Shown here: piece by piece, positions 11,101 through 20,968 of the stretch
Position numbering within the stretch: position 1 is the stretch's first letter
How the letters are laid out: the number at the start of each line of letters is the position of its first letter
Assembly (NCBI GenBank): GCA_016124585.1
Contig: WGNL01000006.1
Span: forward strand, 62,001 to 126,000
Origin: Bacteroidota bacterium
GTDB lineage: Bacteria; Bacteroidota; Bacteroidia; Chitinophagales; Saprospiraceae
Direction: 5' to 3'
Length of the DNA: 64,000 nucleotides
Position numbers and translations under genes: made by a program
The notes under the pieces: model-generated
Databases searched by the model: none
What the model saw: only the letters and a program-made list of their open reading frames with translations
What the model was told of the DNA's origin: nothing

Positions 11101-13257
11101 TCATTTTTTCATCGCTTCCAAAAGCCCCGTAAACCGCTTCACCGCCTTATCATTCTTCACCGCCATCGCCACCGCCTTCTTTGAGCCGACAAGGATAACC
11201 AGCTTCTTCCCCCTCGTGATGCCCGTGTAAATCAGGTTGCGGTAGAGCATCATGTAGTGGCCCATCACCAGCGGCATCACCACGCAGGGACATTCGCTGC
11301 CCTGGTATTTGTGGATGCTCACGGCGTAGGCCAGCGTCAGTTCGTCAAGCTCGGTGAAATCGTAGAAGACCTCCCGGCCATCGAAAACGACGACCACTTC
11401 CTGCTCCGTTTTATCAATCTTCTTGATACGGCCCACGTCGCCGTTATAGACATCCTTATCGTAGTTGTTCTTAATCTGCATCACCTTGTCGTCCTCGTGG
11501 AAACTGCGGCCCATCTTCACCAGGGGGTCGTAACTGGGGTTCAGTTTTTTCTGGAGAATATCGTTCAAATTGCGGTTGCCAATAGTGCCCCGATTCATGG
11601 GGGCAAGTACTTGGATGTCGTCGAAGGAGTCGAAGCCGTAAGCCTTGGGCAGGCGGCTGTCCACGAGGTTCACAATGAGGTCGGTCAGCTTGTCGGGGTC
11701 TTCCTCCTCCATGAAAAAGAAATCGCCGCCCTTGTCGTTGCTGAGGTCGGGGAACTCCCCGGCGTTAATGCGGTGGGCGTTCGTGATGATTTTGCTGGCG
11801 GCGGCCTGCCGAAAAATCTCGGTCAGGCGGGTCGTCGGGATTTTTTCACTCAAAATCAAATCCTGCAACACGCTGCCCGCTCCCACGCTCGGCAACTGGT
11901 CCACATCGCCGACCAGCACCAGCCTCGCCGTGGTCGGTACGGCCTTTAGCAGGTTGAACATCAGTACTGTGTCAATCATGCTCGCCTCGTCCACGATGAG
12001 CAGGTCGCAGTCGAGCGGGTTCTCCCGGTTGCGCTTAAAGCCGTTGATGTTGAAATCAAACTCCAGCAGCGTGTGGATGGTGCTCGCCTTCATCCCCGTG
12101 ATTTCGGCCATGCGCTTGGCGGCCCGGCCCGTTGGTGCAGTCAACATGATTTTCTGCGTCAGTTGGTGGCTCACCAGCAGGATGACCTTTGTGATGGTAC
12201 TCTTGCCAGTGCCGGGGCCGCCCGTGATGATATGCACTTTTTCTTCCAAACTTTTCGCTACTGCAATGCGCTGGTTTTCAGCTAATTGTATGTTCAACTT
12301 ATCTTCTGCCCATACCAGCGCTTCTTTGGTTTTCACGCTCCGCAATGCGGAACTACCCCCTTGCAGTCTGCGCAGTTCAGCGCCGATTCCCTGTTCGCAG
12401 ACATGGAACATCTTGAGCCAAACGCAGGCAGTCGGCGCCCCGTCAATCGTGAGCGGTGCCGTCACGATGCGCTCTTCCTGCTCAATGGCAGCGAGGCGGG
12501 CAGCCACGAGATTGGCGTCCACTTCGAGCAACTCCTGCGCTTTTTCGAGGAAAAGGTTGACGGGATAACAGGTGTGGCCCTCGTTCGAAAGGTCGTTCAG
12601 CACATACTCCACCCCGGCGTCAATGCGCATATCGCTCTCCTTGCCGATACCGAGTTTTTGGGCGGTTTTGTCGGCAGTCTTGAAGCCGATGCCCCAGATG
12701 TCACGGGCGAGGCGGTAGGGGTTTTCCTGTAAAACGGCGATGCTTTCCTCGCCGTAGGTTTTGAACACCTTTTGGGCGTAGGTCGGGCTGATTTCGTACT
12801 GCATCAAAAAAGCCATCACCTCTCGAATGGCCTTCTGCTCCGCCCAACCTGCCGTGATTTTTGCGAAGCGCTTCGGCCCGATGCCGTCAATCTCCATGAG
12901 CAGGTCGGGCGTCTGGTCAATCACATCCAGTGTTTTTTCGCCATAGCGCAGCACGATTTGCTCCGCAAAATGCTCTCCGATGCCCTTGATCATGCCGCTG
13001 GCGAGGTACTTCTGGATGCCCCGGATGGTGGCAGGCTGAGTCACCTCGTAGCTCTGCACCACGAACTGGAAGCCGTACTGTGTATCGTTCTTCCAAGTGC
13101 CTTGGCACTTGAGCGTCTCGCCCACCTGCACGGAGGTCATCGTGCCGACGACGGTGGTCAGGTCGAGCTTGCCCGGCTCCTGCAAGCGGGCCACCGTCCA
13201 GCCGTTTTCGGGGTTCTGGAAGGTGATGCGTTCGATATGGCCGGTGATGGTGTCCAA
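11101..13257 (-). CDS. recD2: RecD2-type ATP-dependent DNA helicase, 718 aa
   Basis: A 5'-3' SF1B helicase of the RecD2 group, which lacks RecBC partners. An N-terminal OB-like part (HIERITFQNPENGWTVARL) and helix-hairpin-helix repeats (residues ~100-200) precede Walker A GGPGTGKST at about 345, Walker B LLIVDEASMID at about 416 and the C-terminal helicase motifs AYAVSIHKYQGSE and YTGITRGKK. Length is typical (~720-740). The start is probably TTG 13257, as the OB-fold begins right there; no ATG is closer. Its 3' end lies 27 bases from the IS5 flank. Confidence 0.93.
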   Translation of the reverse strand: MDTITGHIERITFQNPENGWTVARLQEPGKLDLTTVVGTMTSVQVGETLKCQGTWKNDTQYGFQFVVQSYEVTQPATIRGIQKYLASGMIKGIGEHFAEQIVLRYGEKTLDVIDQTPDLLMEIDGIGPKRFAKITAGWAEQKAIREVMAFLMQYEISPTYAQKVFKTYGEESIAVLQENPYRLARDIWGIGFKTADKTAQKLGIGKESDMRIDAGVEYVLNDLSNEGHTCYPVNLFLEKAQELLEVDANLVAARLAAIEQEERIVTAPLTIDGAPTACVWLKMFHVCEQGIGAELRRLQGGSSALRSVKTKEALVWAEDKLNIQLAENQRIAVAKSLEEKVHIITGGPGTGKSTITKVILLVSHQLTQKIMLTAPTGRAAKRMAEITGMKASTIHTLLEFDFNINGFKRNRENPLDCDLLIVDEASMIDTVLMFNLLKAVPTTARLVLVGDVDQLPSVGAGSVLQDLILSEKIPTTRLTEIFRQAAASKIITNAHRINAGEFPDLSNDKGGDFFFMEEEDPDKLTDLIVNLVDSRLPKAYGFDSFDDIQVLAPMNRGTIGNRNLNDILQKKLNPSYDPLVKMGRSFHEDDKVMQIKNNYDKDVYNGDVGRIKKIDKTEQEVVVVFDGREVFYDFTELDELTLAYAVSIHKYQGSECPCVVMPLVMGHYMMLYRNLIYTGITRGKKLVILVGSKKAVAMAVKNDKAVKRFTGLLEAMKK

Positions 13258-13444
13258 GGTTCGATTTGTCGCAAAATTATCGCTTTTGGAAACTATATCC
13301 CGCTTTGTTTTTTAGGGAGAATTTAATCTCATCACCGTTTTTTTTTAGCATAAAAACCACCTCTCCGAAAACCGCTCATATATTGATGCTCGTAAATAAT
13401 GATGTTTTAACCAAATCGATTTTCTAATCAAAAAAATGTATTTT

Positions 13445-14023
13445 ATGAACCTCGTATCAAAAATCTCAGCTTTGGCAATTGGATTGGTATGCGTTGCTGC
13501 ACCAGCTTTTTCCCAAAAATCGGCCATGAAAGACAACACCGTCATGGTGGGTGGTGAGGCCATGTACCCCAAGAAAAACATCGTGGAAAATGCCGTGAAT
13601 TCAAAGGCGCACACCACGCTAGTAGCAGCTGTTTCAGCGGCTGGCTTGGTGGAAACTTTGCAGACGGCTGGTCCATTTACCGTGTTTGCGCCAGTGAATG
13701 ATGCTTTTGAAAACCTCCCTGAAGGCACAGTGGAGACCCTATTGAAGCCTGAAAACAAAAAAACGTTGACGAATGTGTTGACCTACCACGTCGTGAGCGG
13801 AAACTATGATTTCAAGGCGCTTTCCGAACTTATTACGAAGGGGAAAGGCAAGGCTACCCTGAAGACTGTGAGCGGCGGCACGTTGACGGTCATGATGAAC
13901 GGTCCGCACAACATCACGGTGAAAGATGAAAGCGGCAATGTCGCCAATATCACGACGTATGATGTGTACCAATCTAATGGCGTAATTCACTCCATTGATA
14001 CGGTATTGCTGCCAAAGATGTAA
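13445..14023 (+). CDS. Secreted fasciclin (FAS1) domain protein, 192 aa
   Basis: An N-terminal signal peptide (MNLVSKISALAIGLVCVAAPAFSQ) is followed by one FAS1 domain, with the two conserved boxes visible as FTVFAPVNDAF (about residues 77-87) and the C-terminal IHSIDTVLLP. FAS1 domains mediate adhesion or matrix contacts, so an extracellular or periplasmic location is expected. ATG 13445 gives a compact signal peptide; ATG 13436 three codons earlier is possible. A terminator follows at 14052, so it is a single-gene unit. Confidence 0.92.
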   Translation: MNLVSKISALAIGLVCVAAPAFSQKSAMKDNTVMVGGEAMYPKKNIVENAVNSKAHTTLVAAVSAAGLVETLQTAGPFTVFAPVNDAFENLPEGTVETLLKPENKKTLTNVLTYHVVSGNYDFKALSELITKGKGKATLKTVSGGTLTVMMNGPHNITVKDESGNVANITTYDVYQSNGVIHSIDTVLLPKM

Positions 14024-14051
14024 TCCATTTTAGCGAATTCCTGATGAGAAA

Positions 14052-14083
14052 GGGAGGCCCGTTGTGCGGCGCCTCCTTTTTTT
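14052..14083 (+). terminator. Rho-independent terminator after the FAS1 gene
   Basis: GGAGGC and GCCTCC form the outer stem, extended by CCG/CGG across a one-base bulge, and are followed by a run of seven T. Confidence 0.85.
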
Positions 14084-14104
14084 ATTGTTTAAATAAACGC
14101 TGTA

Positions 14105-14839
14105 TCAATTTATATTTAATTCAGCATATGCGCCACCGATTATGCTTAAATCATTATCCCGTTGTATATAGCTTACTATAGCCATATTTTCAGAAGCTGG
14201 CATTGGTGTATTCTCAAAATTTAATTCCCCATTGGCTTTTGCAGGAATAGTGATAAACTGCCTCACCACATTCTCATTTTTTAATTCCCGGCCGCCATTT
14301 TCGCCACGTTTTACCGAGGTTATTTCGTTCAATGAAACTAGTGCAAAATTAATATTGCAACCTTCAAAATCCCCTTCCAATTCATATTTTATATGTGGCG
14401 CATTATTTCCTTTTATGATAGCCTTTAATGTTTTAAAACTGGCAATTGGTTCTGTATTTAGTGCCTTTTCAAGCGCCGATTTTAAATCCTTATTATTGGA
14501 ACCGACAAACTCATATTCGCCATTAACGACCATCTGCGGTGTATATGCGGAGCGAAGGTGCATGGTGCTTATGTAATCGCTTTGCCGCTGGGAATATGCC
14601 TTGTCGCTGAACGGGTCTGCCCAACCGAGGCGGTTCCAGTAATCCACATGAAAAGATAAGGCTATAATGTTTCGCCCATCCTTTTTCGCTTCACTGATAG
14701 TTTGATCCAATAGTTTATCGGCAGATGGGCAACTAGAGCAGCCTTGGGAGGTGAAGAGCTCGATAACGGCTACGGGGTTTTGAGCATATATATTCAGGGA
14801 AAAACCGAGAAGGACTATAGCAAGAAATAGTTGTTTCAT
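14105..14839 (-). CDS. Secreted DUF1223 thioredoxin-like protein, 244 aa
   Basis: A signal peptide (MKQLFLAIVLLGFSLNIYAQ) is followed by the DUF1223 hallmark VAVIELFTSQGCSSCPSAD, with a redox-type CSSC at about residues 34-37 (second Cys before Pro), and YTPQMVVNG with the cis-Pro-like segment at about 98-106. Families of this type have a thioredoxin-like fold and act outside the cytoplasm; their substrates are not established. Length is normal for DUF1223. It is convergent with the FAS1 gene and stands alone. Confidence 0.88.
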   Translation of the reverse strand: MKQLFLAIVLLGFSLNIYAQNPVAVIELFTSQGCSSCPSADKLLDQTISEAKKDGRNIIALSFHVDYWNRLGWADPFSDKAYSQRQSDYISTMHLRSAYTPQMVVNGEYEFVGSNNKDLKSALEKALNTEPIASFKTLKAIIKGNNAPHIKYELEGDFEGCNINFALVSLNEITSVKRGENGGRELKNENVVRQFITIPAKANGELNFENTPMPASENMAIVSYIQRDNDLSIIGGAYAELNIN

Positions 14840-14945
14840 TATTTATTTTTTCTCATTGGTCGATTAATTTGCTTATTCCTTTCATTTGATTGATTCATTA
14901 TCTTCAAAAATAGAAATCTTAATTGAAAGGCAACTTTATTTGCGC

Positions 14946-15245
<300 letters not shown>

Positions 15246-15251
15246 TTATCA

Positions 15252-15291
15252 TAAAAAAGGGCAGTTAACAGCCCTAAACTGTTAACTGCCC
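15252..15291 (-). terminator. Terminator of the M16 protease gene
   Basis: A perfect 13-bp stem (15259-15271 with 15279-15291, GGGCAGTTAACAG) with a 7-base loop. Read on the minus strand it is followed by a run of six T (A-run at 15253-15258), as expected for the gene ending at 15314. Confidence 0.88.
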
Positions 15292-15313
15292 CCTGTCAAA
15301 ATGCAAACTTTAG

Positions 15314-18300
15314 TTATGGTTTCGCACTTGGCGCATCCCCAAACACCTCATCCAAGCTCAATTCCGTCACTTTCCCGATGCTCTTCAGGTAATCCATGTT
15401 CACACTTTCCTTGCTGCCCAGCACGAGGTAAGTGTAGTGGCGCCCCTTCACATATTTTTCTTGAAAAGCTTTCAGGTCGGCAGCGGTGGCGATTTTCATA
15501 CGGTCGTACACATCCTTGCGGATGTCACGGTCGAAGCCACGATCCTTGGCGAGGCGGTAGTTCCAGTAGATGCCGTCCTTAGTGATACGGCTCGTCTCGA
15601 TTTTCTTTTCGATGCTCTCAATGGCCTGCGCAATTTGATTTTCCGACACCGGCATGTTTTCCACGATTTCGTTCATAGCCTTGATGGCGTCCGGCATTTT
15701 ATCAGCCTGAGTGCCTACATAGGCACGTAGGTAGTGCGCTTGGTCGGCCTTCGTGGGAGAGCCAAAACCGACATTGGCAGAATAGGCGAGCGCCCTTGAT
15801 TCCCGTATTTCCTGAAACACGATGCTCGAAAGCCCCGAACCGAAATAGGTGTTGTAAAGCTCCGACATCACGTACTCATCGAGGTTGAATTTTTCCGTAC
15901 CCTTGCTCACTAGCATGATTTCGGCCTGCACCATCGGAAAATCCACGAAGATGACCTCGTTCTGGTTGGTGGCCAATTCCTCGAATTTTTTGGCAGGGAC
16001 GACCGGCTTCAGTTTGCCCACTTTGTGGTATTTATCCAGCAGCGCTGAGGCTTGGCTTTTTTCCTTCGAGCCGTAGTAAAACACCCGATGGTCGTAGCTG
16101 GAAAGCCCCTTGATTTTTGCCACCAAAGCATCTGGTTTGAGGGCGTTCAATTCGCTGGGCGTCAGCTCATTGGTGAACGGCGACTCCTTGCCGTAGCGGG
16201 CATAGCTGGCCATTGCGGAGCGCAAAACCGTCGTCTTGTTCTTCTTGTCGTTGTCACGGCGCAGCAGTTCATCTGCGACCAAACCAGCCAAAGCCTTGTC
16301 GTCGCCCTTCACATTGGCGAGGATGTGCTCAAAAAGCTTGATGCCTTCCTCCAAACTTTCATCAAGACCGGAGAGGGTCACGTAGGCCCGGTCGTCGCTC
16401 ACGTTCACCGAGAAGTCCACACCCAGCTTGAAAAACTCCTCCTTCAACTGGTCGGCGCTGTACTTGTCCGTGCCGAGGTAGGGCAGGTAGTTGATGGCCA
16501 TCGCCAGTTCCTTGTCGCTGTTTTTGCCCATCTCCACGATATAGTCGAGCACGAACGTGGGGTTGCTTTTGTTTTTGATATAATCCATTTCCACGCCGCT
16601 GGCCAGCTTCACGGTCTGGATTTCCTTGTCGTAATCCAAAAACTGTGGCTGCAAACGTGGCGACTCCTTTGATAGGAATTTTTCGGTAAAATCTGACGAC
16701 TTTTCCCGGTTCACCGAAACTGCGGTGATGGCGGGTTTGTCCACTTTCAGTACGTTCGGGTCAGTGCCGTTGCGCTTGTACACCACCACGTAATTATTGC
16801 TGAAATGTTGGTTCGCCCAACGCACAATGTCGGCCTTCGTGAGCTTCTCCAGTCGGGCGTAGCGGTTCACGTAGTCCGCCCATTTTGTTCCCAAAATGAA
16901 GGCGTCGGTCATTTGCCCGGCACGGGCGTTGTTGCTCTCGTTGGCACGTATCTCACTGAGTTTCAGGCTTTTGATACAAGCGCCGAGCAGCCATTCATCG
17001 AACTGGCCCTTTTTTATTTTTTCCAGCTCCGCAATGAGCAACTGCTCCACATCCTCCAGCGTCTGTCCCTCACGGGGTTTTCCGTAAAGCTGAAAAGTGG
17101 AATAATCCGCCATCGAAGTGAGTGAAGCACGGGCTTCCAGCACTTGTTGTTTTTGGAGCAAATCAAGGTCAATCAACCCCGCCCGTCCGTTGAACATCAA
17201 CCTCGAAATCATGGTCAAATAATCGGCGTCGGCTGTATTGGCACCGCCCGCTTTCCAGGCCATGTTGACGTAGGCGGCCTCTTGGCCAAGCACTTCCTTG
17301 CGAACGACCTGCGTCAGTTCAGGCTGTGGCGCAGCTTTGAACGGCGGTATCGGAGCAGGCTGGTAATTGCCAAAATATTTCTCCGCAAGTGCCACTGCTT
17401 CGTCCGGTTTGAAGTCGCCCGCCAGCACGATGGCCATGTTGTTCGGCTTGTAGTAGGTGTCAAAAAACTCGTGGATTTTCACGTGCGAAGGGTTTTTCAA
17501 GTGTTCGCCCTTGCCGATGGTCGTCTGCGTGCCGTAGGGGTGCGTCGGGTACAGCGCCTCATTGATGGCGGCGCTTACCTTTCGGAAATCCCGGTCTTGG
17601 TTGATGTTGAATTCTTCGTAAACCGCCTCCAATTCCGTGTGGAACAGGCGCAGCACTACTTCGTGGAAACGCTCGCTTTCGAGCCGCATCCAACGCTCCA
17701 ATTCGTTCGATGGGATGTCGTTGACGTACACCGTCTGCTCCACCCAAGTGTAGGCGTTCGTGCCACGGGCGCCCAGCGAACTCACCATTTTATCATACTC
17801 ATTGGCAGCCACCAGCTTGGCAGCGGCATTGGAAGTTGCGTCAATCTCAGCATAAATCGCCTTGCGCTTCTCCGGGTCGGTTTCGAAGCGGTGCTGCTCG
17901 TAGAGGTCGGAGATTTTATCCAACAACTGCTCTTCCTGAGGCCAGTCCAGCGCCCCGATATTGTGGGTTCCTTTAAACATCATGTGCTCCAGGTAGTGGG
18001 CAAGGCCTGTCGTTTCGGAAGGGTCGTTTTTGGAACCTGCCCGCACGGGGATGTTCGTCTGGATGCGAGGCTCGGCGTCATTGATGCTCATGTAGAGCTT
18101 CATGCCGTTTTTCAGCGTATAAATCTTGACGCCGAGCGGGTCGCCGGGCACCGACTCGTAGTCGTAGGTGAGGGGACGTGGAACTACTGCCCCGTCGTTG
18201 TTCAGCTTGCGGTCTGGGATTTTATTTTCGTCCAATTGAATGGATTGCTTTTCAACTACTTTCATTTTTTTATCCAATTTTTTTGGTGCTTGTGCAATGA

Positions 18301-18364
18301 CAAAGACAGGTGATGCCAAAAGCAAATAGTAAAACGGTAGGAGGCAGATTAGTTTTTTCATCAT
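15314..18364 (-). CDS. M16-family zinc metalloprotease with two peptidase units, 1016 aa
   Basis: A signal peptide (MMKKLICLLPFYYLLLASPVFVIAQ) directs export. The inverted zinc motif HYLEH (HxxEH) is at about residues 122-126 with the distal Glu in LEAVYEEFN about 80 residues on. A second, inactive-type M16 half follows (residues ~560-1010), giving the clam-shell form seen in insulysin/pitrilysin-like enzymes. The protein probably degrades peptides in the periplasm. Two ATG codons are adjacent at 18364 and 18361. The gene is monocistronic, with its own terminator at 15252. Confidence 0.93.
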   Translation of the reverse strand: MMKKLICLLPFYYLLLASPVFVIAQAPKKLDKKMKVVEKQSIQLDENKIPDRKLNNDGAVVPRPLTYDYESVPGDPLGVKIYTLKNGMKLYMSINDAEPRIQTNIPVRAGSKNDPSETTGLAHYLEHMMFKGTHNIGALDWPQEEQLLDKISDLYEQHRFETDPEKRKAIYAEIDATSNAAAKLVAANEYDKMVSSLGARGTNAYTWVEQTVYVNDIPSNELERWMRLESERFHEVVLRLFHTELEAVYEEFNINQDRDFRKVSAAINEALYPTHPYGTQTTIGKGEHLKNPSHVKIHEFFDTYYKPNNMAIVLAGDFKPDEAVALAEKYFGNYQPAPIPPFKAAPQPELTQVVRKEVLGQEAAYVNMAWKAGGANTADADYLTMISRLMFNGRAGLIDLDLLQKQQVLEARASLTSMADYSTFQLYGKPREGQTLEDVEQLLIAELEKIKKGQFDEWLLGACIKSLKLSEIRANESNNARAGQMTDAFILGTKWADYVNRYARLEKLTKADIVRWANQHFSNNYVVVYKRNGTDPNVLKVDKPAITAVSVNREKSSDFTEKFLSKESPRLQPQFLDYDKEIQTVKLASGVEMDYIKNKSNPTFVLDYIVEMGKNSDKELAMAINYLPYLGTDKYSADQLKEEFFKLGVDFSVNVSDDRAYVTLSGLDESLEEGIKLFEHILANVKGDDKALAGLVADELLRRDNDKKNKTTVLRSAMASYARYGKESPFTNELTPSELNALKPDALVAKIKGLSSYDHRVFYYGSKEKSQASALLDKYHKVGKLKPVVPAKKFEELATNQNEVIFVDFPMVQAEIMLVSKGTEKFNLDEYVMSELYNTYFGSGLSSIVFQEIRESRALAYSANVGFGSPTKADQAHYLRAYVGTQADKMPDAIKAMNEIVENMPVSENQIAQAIESIEKKIETSRITKDGIYWNYRLAKDRGFDRDIRKDVYDRMKIATAADLKAFQEKYVKGRHYTYLVLGSKESVNMDYLKSIGKVTELSLDEVFGDAPSAKP

Positions 18365-18445
18365 GAAAAAAGTTGTTGGTTTGGTTACGGACGGCGAAGT
18401 TAGGCAACCTGTTGGCTCCCTGTGCTAATTGTACCAAAGGTGCTG

Positions 18446-19735
18446 CTAGAAATCACGATAATTGCCGTCCAGCAACAAATTGGCTTCCTCCTTCGAAAAC
18501 TGTTGAGCACTGTTGTCCCAATGCAGTTTTTCGTTGGGAAAACGGTTGGCCACTACCCCCAACAGAATAGACTCCGTCAGTCGGGAGGCATAAGAAAACG
18601 GCGCACTGGCTTCGGTTTTCCCTAAGCAGGCATCCACAAACTGGTGGTAGTGGTCCACTTCTTCCAGCACCGGGAAGTCCAGTTTTTCCAACTTGTTTTC
18701 AATAATCAATTTAGGGTAACCGATATGAGGCAGCAGCAACCGCCCTTTTTCCCCAACAAACATGGAGCCTTGTTCCGGCAGTTTTTCGCCTTTTGGCATT
18801 TCCAATTCCTTGTGTTTTTTGGGTGCATCGGTGCCATCGTACCAGACCCACTGGAGATATTTGGCGGTAAAATCGGTGCCTGGAAATTCGTAAGTCACTA
18901 CGTTGTGCTCCGGGTGTGAAAACCCGTTCGGCTTCCGGCAATCACAGCAAATCGTTTCGGGTACATCCAGCGCCAGCGCTGTGTAGGGCGTGTCGAAAAT
19001 ATGGACGCCCATGTCTCCGAGGGTGCCACAGCCGTAATCAAGCAATTTCCGCCAATTGCCGGGATGGTAGATTTTGTCCTTGTAAGGCCGATCTGGCGAG
19101 GTGCCGAGCCAGAGGTTCCAGTCGAGGGTCGAGGGCACGGGGTCACTGCCAGCAGGAGCGGCGCCATCGTAACCCCAGTTCTTGTTGGACCAAGCTCGCA
19201 CGGTATGGACTTTCCCGATGATGCCCGTTTGGATGAGTTGGGCCGTACCTCGGTACTCCTTCCACGAGTGAATTTGGATGCCCATCTGCGTGACGAGTTT
19301 CTTTTCCTCGGCCATTTTCCGCATCGCCCTCGCCTCGCTGACGTGGTGCGTGAGCGGCTTCTGACAGTACACGGGCTTGCCCATTTCCATTGCCATCAGC
19401 GCTGCCGGAGCGTGGGTGTGGTCAGGCGTGGAGACGATGACTGCGTCAATGTCCTTGCCCATTTGCTCGAAGAGCTTGCGGTAGTCCTTGAAGGTTTTGG
19501 CTGAGGGGTGCAGTTTGAGTGCAGCCGCCAGATTGTTCGAGTCCACGTCGCAGAGGGCAGTCACTTCCACCATGCCGTGCGAGGAAATAGAGGCAAGGTC
19601 GGAAGCCCCCATTCCCCCCACCCCGATGTGGGCAGTGCGGAGTTTGGCGTTTTTTGCGAAAGCCCAAACTGAGGAGGGTAGGAGGGTGATGCCTGCGAAT
19701 GCGGAGGCATTTTTAAGGAAGTCTCTTCTTTTCAT
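18446..19735 (-). CDS. Tat-exported Gfo/Idh/MocA-family oxidoreductase, 429 aa
   Basis: The N terminus MKRRDFLKNASAFAGITLLPSSVWA has a twin-arginine motif RRDFLK, so the folded cofactor-loaded enzyme is likely exported by Tat. The Rossmann part begins RTAHIGVGGMGASDLASI and the family's EKP-like site appears as CQKPLTHHVSEARAM. This Bacteroidota group acts on sugars or sugar acids, but the substrate is unknown. It is co-directional with the downstream-located M16 gene and 104 bases from the ROK kinase gene; no firm operon can be claimed. Confidence 0.9.
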   Translation of the reverse strand: MKRRDFLKNASAFAGITLLPSSVWAFAKNAKLRTAHIGVGGMGASDLASISSHGMVEVTALCDVDSNNLAAALKLHPSAKTFKDYRKLFEQMGKDIDAVIVSTPDHTHAPAALMAMEMGKPVYCQKPLTHHVSEARAMRKMAEEKKLVTQMGIQIHSWKEYRGTAQLIQTGIIGKVHTVRAWSNKNWGYDGAAPAGSDPVPSTLDWNLWLGTSPDRPYKDKIYHPGNWRKLLDYGCGTLGDMGVHIFDTPYTALALDVPETICCDCRKPNGFSHPEHNVVTYEFPGTDFTAKYLQWVWYDGTDAPKKHKELEMPKGEKLPEQGSMFVGEKGRLLLPHIGYPKLIIENKLEKLDFPVLEEVDHYHQFVDACLGKTEASAPFSYASRLTESILLGVVANRFPNEKLHWDNSAQQFSKEEANLLLDGNYRDF

Positions 19736-19839
19736 GTTTTATTTTCTTAGAAAAAAATCGAAAATTGGCTTATCACAATTTATGATAGCTTATCGGAGGT
19801 TAAAGCTGTCTCAAACCTCTCTGATGTTGGAATTAAAAA

Positions 19840-20751
19840 TCACGCACTTAGCAACGCTGCCCCAAACACCCCTGCACTATCTCCCAGCTTGGGTTTCAGG
19901 AAAATCGTCTCGCATTTGCCGCTGTTGAAAATGTATTTTTTCACTTCCTCCACGCCTTCGGTGTAAAGCAGGTCAATATTCCCGACTCCGCCGCCGATGA
20001 CCACCACTTCCGGGTCAATCACGTTGATGAAATTGGCGACAGCTCTCCCAAAAAAATGGGTCATGCGCTCCATCGTGGCTTTGGCAGTCTCATCGTTGCC
20101 AGCGTAGTATCGCTCTACGATTTCAGGTAGCTTGAGGTTCAGTCCTGTTTTTTCATTGTAAAAACGGGTGAGTGCTGGGCCTGAAAGTATTTGCTCCACG
20201 CAGCCATTATTCCCGCAGTAGCATTCGTAGGCGCTTTCGTCGAGGAAGCTGTGGCCCCACTCGCCGCCGATGCCGTGCTTGCCGTTGAGCAGTTTTCCGT
20301 TCACGACCACGCCGCTGCCTGTGCCCGTGCCCATGATGAGCCCCCAGACCACCTCGGCATTTGGGGCGACATTGTGGGCTGCGCCCCATTTCGCCTCAGC
20401 TAGGGCGAAGCAGTTCGCATCGTTGGCCAGCTCGCAGGGCACGTTGAGTATCGCTTCCAAATCCGCTTTGAGTGGCATGCCGTTCAAGCAGACGGTGTTG
20501 GAATTCTTCAAAGTCTGTGTTTTGGGGTCGAGGGTGCCGGGAGTTGCGAAGCCGATTTTACTGGGGCGCAAACCCGTCTCCGAGGCCATCGTTTCCACCA
20601 ATTTGTAAATCTGACGGAGGATGTGCGTGTAGCCGTGCTCCTGTTCCGTGGGCAGTCGCATCCGGCTCAGCACATTGCAGGTATTGAAATCTTCGATGAC
20701 GGCGCATTCGATTTTGGTGCCGCCAAGGTCTATTCCCCAGATGGGTGTCAT
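19840..20751 (-). CDS. ROK-family sugar kinase, 303 aa
   Basis: ATP-dependent sugar kinase of the ROK family. IDLGGTKIE (phosphate-1 motif) lies at about residues 6-14, and the zinc-binding sequence YECYCGNNGCVEQ (CxCGxxGCxE) at about 176-188, preceded by EWGH. GGGVGN forms the adenosine-binding turn. Glucose or N-acetyl-hexosamine are the usual substrates; which one applies here is unclear. ATG 20751 was chosen because the protein then starts MTPIWGIDLGG; a TTG at 20769 lies in a repeat (GAGTTTCAAGTAATGAGTTACGAG-like) and is unlikely. Confidence 0.9.
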   Translation of the reverse strand: MTPIWGIDLGGTKIECAVIEDFNTCNVLSRMRLPTEQEHGYTHILRQIYKLVETMASETGLRPSKIGFATPGTLDPKTQTLKNSNTVCLNGMPLKADLEAILNVPCELANDANCFALAEAKWGAAHNVAPNAEVVWGLIMGTGTGSGVVVNGKLLNGKHGIGGEWGHSFLDESAYECYCGNNGCVEQILSGPALTRFYNEKTGLNLKLPEIVERYYAGNDETAKATMERMTHFFGRAVANFINVIDPEVVVIGGGVGNIDLLYTEGVEEVKKYIFNSGKCETIFLKPKLGDSAGVFGAALLSA

Positions 20752-20926
20752 GTTAGTTTTGAGTTTCAAGTAATGAGTTACGAGTTTCGAGCGGGGTGGT
20801 AAATGTATAGAGAATTATGTGTTGGGCGTTTTTGAAATTAATAACATCGCACTAGGTAATCCAAAATTGATTTGGACGATATTTTTTATTTGGCTTTTAA
20901 TTTATGCTGGCAACTTGTCAAACACC

Positions 20927-20934
20927 TAACTTTG
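20927..20934 (+). promoter_or_regulatory. Candidate -7 box TAACTTTG for purL
   Basis: The octamer fits TAnnTTTG and lies 34 bases upstream of the purL ATG. No clear TTTG is at the right distance upstream, so support is partial. Confidence 0.4.
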
Positions 20935-20968
20935 CCCCTTCTTTTAAAAATGAAAACTTCCACCCGTC

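Noticed and set aside
11257-12732. Several long plus-strand frames over recD2
   Set aside because: Shadow frames; RecD2 motifs on the minus strand are complete.
17144-18313. A 389-codon open frame opposite the M16 protease gene
   Set aside because: It lies fully antisense to a well-supported gene, has His/Val/Arg-biased composition typical of shadow frames and shows no motif.
20950-20968. ATG at 20950 as the purL start
   Set aside because: It is out of frame with purL; ATG 20969 gives the expected N terminus.
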